From assembly GCF_024029915.1 (NCBI RefSeq), contig NZ_CP097478.1:930001-994000 (forward strand): a stretch of 64,000 bases of DNA, read 5' to 3'. Each line of letters begins with the position of its first letter. Position 1 is the stretch's first letter. The notes beneath the pieces are model-generated. The model had not been told where the DNA came from and ran no database searches. It saw nothing but the letters and a program-made list of their open reading frames with translations. This document shows positions 60,057 to 64,000 of the stretch, in pieces. Made by a program: the position numbers and the translations under genes. Origin of the DNA: Fructilactobacillus ixorae (GTDB lineage Bacteria; Bacillota; Bacilli; Lactobacillales; Lactobacillaceae).

Positions 60057-60616
60057 ATGACTTCTAAACCGAAATTGACTAAGACCGAACTCATCAAACA
60101 CATAAAAAGTAAAAAAATCACGTTCAATGAGATTGATGTTCAGCAATCCAAACAAGTACTCGTCCACAAAAATTACTACTTTAAGCTAACGACCTATCGC
60201 AAAAACTTTCCCAAACGAGAAGGTAAATATCCAAATTTAGACTTCGCCTATCTAATTGATCTGGATTCCATTGACATGCAACTGCATGAGTACTTGTTGT
60301 CCCTATCCCTCGACATCGAACACGGTATCAAGGTAAAAATTTTATCCCTCATCCCACTGCGCAAGTAAATACGGCCGTATACTTGATGAAGATTCCGAAG
60401 ATGGACCTGAAAGACATGAAAATTAACGATTTGACCTCCCTCTTCTTTTTGCATGACTACGTTAAGAATGGTAAAGTGAGCAAGCGACGGCGACGCCAAG
60501 GTGCAGCTTTTCTAAAACGCTTTGAGCGTAACCCAGATTGGTATCAAAATGTCACTTTTATTAAAAAATTCAAGGAAATTTTAAATAAATTAATTAACTA
60601 TTTAGAAAAAGATTAG
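60057..60616 (+). pseudogene. Abi_2 (AbiD/AbiF) family abortive infection gene, broken remnant
   Basis: The first ORF (60057-60368) has the Abi_2 start: KNYYFKLTTYRKNF, GKYPNLDFAYLIDLDSIDMQ and LDIEHGIKVKIL. It runs out of frame, and a second piece (ending 60616) has the Abi_2 C-terminus (MDLKDMKINDLTSLFFLHDY then ERNPDWYQNVTFIKKF). The central region with the family's RN-x-x-x-H-x-x-R motif is missing, so a frameshift plus internal deletion removed the active part. Confidence 0.75.
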
Positions 60617-60676
60617 TATATTTTAATTAAGGAAAGAGCGAATGCTCTGATGATCGCTAATTATATTTTAATTATA

Positions 60677-60713
60677 AAGAAGAGATTATCAATTAAGATA
60701 ATCTCCTCTTTTT
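60677..60713 (+). terminator. Terminator after the Abi_2 remnant
   Basis: Arms AGATTATC / GATAATCT with loop AATTAA, flanked by AAAGAAG and CCTCTTTTT. Confidence 0.7.
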
Positions 60714-60725
60714 GTTTACTGATAC

Positions 60726-60866
60726 TTAACTGTTTTCCATCCCGTCCTGAAAATCTGGATGCTTTTCAGCATCATAATGACCATTTTCGTCAAATTCAAC
60801 GTTTTCAATTGGAATACGATTTAATAATTTTTGCCAGTCAGCTTCATTTGGTACATTTGAATCCAC
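60726..60866 (-). pseudogene. Gene fragment, 3' end only (possible antitoxin-type tail)
   Basis: Open frame of 46 codons (ADWQKLLNRIPIENVEFDEN, then GHYDAEKHPDFQDGMENS) that lacks a start region: an in-frame TAA lies just upstream of its first GTG. It reads like the C-terminus of a small acidic protein; I suspect an antitoxin-like gene but cannot name the family. Confidence 0.35.
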
Positions 60867-61021
60867 AGCTTACACACTTGTATAATAATTAGATTTTTAA
60901 AATTAATAGGTAGAATAACCCGAAACTAAACTAAGTACATCATCAATTAATTCCTTATAAGAATGAATATCTTCACCATATGATCCAGTTATTGAAAATG
61001 TCTCATTGACCTTAACACTTT

Positions 61022-62242
61022 TTATATTTGAATTTTCAACAAATATTCCTTTATAAATATTTTCCAAAATAATTTCAACTTTTCGCTTCTCGTTAATATT
61101 AAAATTAGCAGCGAAAAAATGTTTAAAATGATAATTATTAGAAAAAATGAAATAAAATTAGCACTGTCAATACCATTAACAGTTTTATTATACATATTCT
61201 TATCTATAATTATTAATGCTAATAGATAAGGGAGTATAAAATTAATTACAATGAAGCTTGAAAATTTTTCATTAGAAAACAATGAATTTACACTGAAATT
61301 AAAACTATAGATAGCTGTATTCAAGGTACTATAAAAATGATTTATTTCTCTTAAACTAAGTTCAAAAAATTCAGCAACGCTTTTATAGTATGAATCTGCA
61401 ACCATTGAATCATCATTCGGAAAATTATCATTTTGCCTATAATAATTTTCTAAATTAGCATCTGGAAGTGCAATAACAAAATCAAAAAAGCGATCTAGGT
61501 AACGACTCCCATCAAAATTATTACCATAGAACTTTTGAACAGTATTTTTCAATTCAAATATATTAACTGCGAATACGAAGGTAATTTTATCATCATTAAA
61601 AAAATGCTTAATCCGTTCTAATAATTTAATTGCATAAGTGGGTTGGCATCGATCAAGTTCATCAACAAAAATTACCAAACGACCATTTTCTGGAATCAAT
61701 TTTGTTAGTACTCGATTAAATTGTTCTTCAGAACTAAGTTCTTTTTCAGAACCTAAAGAATCAATATAATTGTCTATATCAACCTGGGCAATTGATTTAG
61801 CAGCAATTTTAACCAAGTTCTTTAAAATTTCTATTCCGCCTTTTCTTATTTTTTCATCCATAATTGAATCAGCAGAAACGATACTCTTAGTTAACGAAAT
61901 AATTGGATCTTCTTCGCTATCATTTTTCCACGCATCATAATAAACTGTTTTGTAAGATATTTTTTTGATTCTGCCTTCTTTACCATTTATAATTTCATGA
62001 ATAACTTGTTTTTCTGAATTATCCTCATTATTCTTATTAACTATATCCAGTACAATTTGACATTGTTTAACAAAAAACGTTTTCCCCGTTCCCCATTTTC
62101 CATCGATTGCAATCGACCATGGACCGTTTAGACTATTTAACATCTCTAGGAAATGAAAAACATTGCTATTTCTTCCTGTCGTATCATGGATAATTGATTC
62201 TTTAAGATTGTCCGTCGTCGGCTGTAAATCAAATTTTTCCAA
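61022..62242 (-). CDS. KAP family P-loop NTPase, C-terminus possibly frameshifted
   Basis: A 406-aa protein starting with TTG (AAGGGG upstream). Walker A is GKWGTGKT (about 48-55), Walker B VIFVDELDRC (about 190-199), as in KAP NTPases, which have membrane segments and occur in phage defence. Two hydrophobic segments follow (about 325-345, 355-380). After them the frame ends early at 61022, while coding-like sequence (NEKRKVEIILENIYKGIF, then SITGSYGEDIHSYKELIDDV) goes on in another frame to a stop at 60903. Low G+C and context suggest transfer. Confidence 0.8.
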   Translation of the reverse strand: MEKFDLQPTTDNLKESIIHDTTGRNSNVFHFLEMLNSLNGPWSIAIDGKWGTGKTFFVKQCQIVLDIVNKNNEDNSEKQVIHEIINGKEGRIKKISYKTVYYDAWKNDSEEDPIISLTKSIVSADSIMDEKIRKGGIEILKNLVKIAAKSIAQVDIDNYIDSLGSEKELSSEEQFNRVLTKLIPENGRLVIFVDELDRCQPTYAIKLLERIKHFFNDDKITFVFAVNIFELKNTVQKFYGNNFDGSRYLDRFFDFVIALPDANLENYYRQNDNFPNDDSMVADSYYKSVAEFFELSLREINHFYSTLNTAIYSFNFSVNSLFSNEKFSSFIVINFILPYLLALIIIDKNMYNKTVNGIDSANFISFFLIIIILNIFSLLILILTRSEKLKLFWKIFIKEYLLKIQI

Positions 62243-62380
62243 TTATTTAACCCCTTAAATATCAAATATGACAATTTAATCATCACTATTATATCCTCAA
62301 TTAAATCATTAGCGAATCCTGCCCAAAAATGTTAGCATTTAGTTGTACACCATCAAATTTAACAGAATGGAGTCCTTCTC

Positions 62381-62854
62381 ATGCTCAACTCAATTTACGA
62401 TTACCAAACTAAAGAACTAAACGGCGATCCGATTAACTTTGCCGATTTTAAAGGTAAAGTTATTCTCGTGGTTAACACCGCCAGCAAGTGTGGTCTAGCC
62501 GGTCAGCTCAAGGATCTAGAAAAGTTATACCACGAATATCACGACCAAGGATTAGAAGTCATTGGTTTCCCATCCAACCAGTTCTTGATGGAATTGAAGG
62601 ATTCGAAAAACATCACCGAGTACTGCCAGGTCCACTACGGAGTAACCTTCCCCATCACCGAAACCATCAAGGTTAATGGCGAAGATACCGATCCATTATT
62701 TGCCTACTTGAAAAGGGAATCCGGTCACGGTCCAATTAAATGGAACTACACCAAGTTCTTGATTGGCAAAGATGGCCAGTTGCTTCATCGGTATGCGCCA
62801 ATTACTAACCCTGCCAAGTTAGAACCAGCTATCAAAAAAGCACTCCAAGCATAA
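62381..62854 (+). CDS. Glutathione peroxidase family protein
   Basis: Thiol peroxidase of 157 aa. The peroxidatic Cys is in VVNTASKCGLA, and a conserved WNYTKFLIGKDG (Trp-Asn) motif forms the rest of the site. The usual GFPCNQF reads GFPSNQF, so the resolving Cys at that place is Ser; CQVHYG may provide another. Reduces peroxides with thioredoxin or thiols. Single gene. Confidence 0.92.
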   Translation: MLNSIYDYQTKELNGDPINFADFKGKVILVVNTASKCGLAGQLKDLEKLYHEYHDQGLEVIGFPSNQFLMELKDSKNITEYCQVHYGVTFPITETIKVNGEDTDPLFAYLKRESGHGPIKWNYTKFLIGKDGQLLHRYAPITNPAKLEPAIKKALQA

Positions 62855-62858
62855 ACAA

Positions 62859-62894
62859 AAAAGACCCCGGGAAGAAATCCTCCTGGGGTCTTTT
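62859..62894. terminator. Bidirectional terminator
   Basis: Arms AAAAGACCCC-GGA / TCC-TGGGGTCTTTT with flanking A and T runs between two converging genes. Confidence 0.8.
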
Positions 62895-62902
62895 CTTTTG
62901 CG

Positions 62903-64000
62903 TTATTTTTTAATTGATTCCCCGTTTGGTAACGGTGGTAACCCGTTATCGGGCAAGGAGAATGAGTCTAACAAGCCCTTGGTCCAGGCCGTTTGTTTCA
63001 ACTGTGCTGGCGAAATCTCGTGTACAATTTCGTCGGCTCGATGATGAGATACCTTGTCTCCAAACAACGGGTCAATCAAGCTACCACGGGCCATCCCGAC
63101 CATATCCATGTAGTGGTTAACGGCATCCAACGCAGCTTCGGCGCTAAAGACGCTACCGACTGCCAGCACCTTAGTTTCAGCATCCAGCGATTCCCGATAG
63201 ATTTGCGTGTAACTCAGCTTGCTATCATTGGGGCCATCATAATAGTGTCCAAAGATGGAGACATGCAAGTAGTCGAGTTGGAGCTGGTTAAGTTCCTTAA
63301 CTAACTGGTTAGAATCAGAAATCGAATACCCGCTCCCGTCTTGATGTGGCTCTTCCGGACTAATCCGGTAACCAACGATAAAGTCTTGGGGTGCGTATTT
63401 AGCAACCACACGCAGAACTTCCTTCGTAACCGCGAGGGGAAAGCGCATCCGCTTAGCTAACGATCCACCCCACTCATCGGTCCGTCGGTTGGAATACGTC
63501 GACATGAATTGTTGCAATAGGTAATGGTTGGCACCGTGAATTTCCACCCCATCAAAGCCAGCTTCAATGGCGCGTTTTGTCGCTAACCCAAAATCCTTGA
63601 TGATGGCTTCAATCTGCTGAGTAGTTAACTCTCGCACATCATAGTTCAAACTCGGGGAAGTAATAGCACTGGGACCGAAGGCGTACCCATGCTTGGCAGC
63701 AAATCCATTACTTCGCAGGCCACCATGATTGATCTGTAGAATGGCTTTGGCCCCATCCTGCTTCATGGCCTTAGCAAGTGCCTTAATCGAGTCGAGGTGC
63801 TCGTCGTCATAAATCCCAAGTTGTTCACCAAACGGACCGCCACCACTCGGTCCCCCGTTTTCGCTAACGTAATGATACTCGGTGATCAGCATCCCCGCTG
63901 TCTTACTCCGGGCCGCATAGTACTGCAGTGTATCAGCAGTTGCTCTTCCATCTGCCGTTCCCGACGAAGTTAGCATTGGAGGCAGAAACAAGCGTCCCTG
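62903..64000 (-). CDS. NADH:flavin oxidoreductase, Old Yellow Enzyme family, 5' end outside window
   Basis: FMN-dependent reductase. About 365 residues are visible, from GRLFLPPMLTSSGTADG to the stop at 62903; the frame stays open at the window edge, and the usual first 20 to 30 residues are missing. Motifs include LQINHGGLRSN, the substrate-binding HGANHYLLQQF and RRTDEWGGSL, VGYRISPEE and the C-terminal MVGMARGSLIDP. Substrate unknown. Confidence 0.92.
   Translation of the reverse strand, partial: QGRLFLPPMLTSSGTADGRATADTLQYYAARSKTAGMLITEYHYVSENGGPSGGGPFGEQLGIYDDEHLDSIKALAKAMKQDGAKAILQINHGGLRSNGFAAKHGYAFGPSAITSPSLNYDVRELTTQQIEAIIKDFGLATKRAIEAGFDGVEIHGANHYLLQQFMSTYSNRRTDEWGGSLAKRMRFPLAVTKEVLRVVAKYAPQDFIVGYRISPEEPHQDGSGYSISDSNQLVKELNQLQLDYLHVSIFGHYYDGPNDSKLSYTQIYRESLDAETKVLAVGSVFSAEAALDAVNHYMDMVGMARGSLIDPLFGDKVSHHRADEIVHEISPAQLKQTAWTKGLLDSFSLPDNGLPPLPNGESIKK

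Noticed and set aside
54849..62280. Prophage or integrative element
   Set aside because: No integrase, phage structural or conjugation genes, and no tRNA-linked direct repeats are seen; only IS remnants and defence-type genes.

Overview
This window is chromosomal DNA from a low-GC Gram-positive bacterium of the Lactobacillaceae. The evidence is the dcw-cluster order (mraZ, rsmH, ftsL, pbp), the lactobacilli-type small proteins DUF3397 and DUF4044, a LafA/LafB/LtaS lipoteichoic acid block, a relQ-nadK-rluD/spxH-coiA-mecA neighbourhood, CtsR and CcpA-like sites, and a long tRNA cluster behind an rRNA operon. A gluconate permease and kinase, a lone arginine deiminase, and an HPr gene without ptsI next to it would suit a heterofermentative lactobacillus with a reduced PTS. 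The species cannot be fixed from what I can read.

Layout. 1-3.5 kb: cell division cluster on the minus strand (the PBP runs off the left edge). 3.5-13.4 kb: ftsK, trmL, a CutC-like gene, rluD-type synthase, nadK, relQ, spxH/yjbH, a split coiA, mecA and an MBL hydrolase. 13.4-20.5 kb: one rRNA operon (16S-tRNA Ile-tRNA Ala-23S-5S) followed by 19 tRNAs, all minus strand, driven by two tandem promoters. 20.5-26 kb: LTA operon lafA-lafB-flippase-like gene-ltaS. 26-40.9 kb: ptsH, clpE, a MucBP/SH3 protein, a C69 dipeptidase, prfC, recX, flavodoxin, a bactoprenol glycosyltransferase with GtrA, a TetR/SDR pair and arcA. 40.9-42.2 kb: an A+T-rich AbiH-type defence gene inserted between arcA and the gluconate permease gene. 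42.2-54.8 kb: gntP, several regulators and small membrane proteins, a MetQ-like protein with an unusual leader, a hydroxyacid dehydrogenase, an RNA helicase block and gluconokinase. 54.8-62.3 kb: a very A+T-rich, decayed accessory island with ISL3 and IS30 remnants, a TIGR04141/DUF6119-type protein carrying a hexanucleotide repeat, an Abi_2 remnant, a gene fragment and a KAP P-loop NTPase. 62.3-64 kb: core genes again (glutathione peroxidase, Old Yellow Enzyme family).

How the parts work together. gntP and gntK lie 10 kb apart but each has a strong promoter overlapped by a cre-like box, so they look like one CcpA-controlled gluconate regulon. relQ, spxH/yjbH, mecA and clpE form a stress and proteolysis set, with a CtsR box before clpE. 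lafA to ltaS covers glycolipid anchor and polyglycerol-phosphate synthesis, and the GT2/GtrA pair may decorate the polymer.

Most interesting points: the TIGR04141-type gene with an in-frame (Gln-Ala)11 repeat inside a decayed defence island; the AbiH gene whose stop codon overlaps that of arcA; and a roughly 350-nt leader before the MetQ-like gene with two short ORFs that both contain cysteine codons, a possible cysteine-sensing attenuator.
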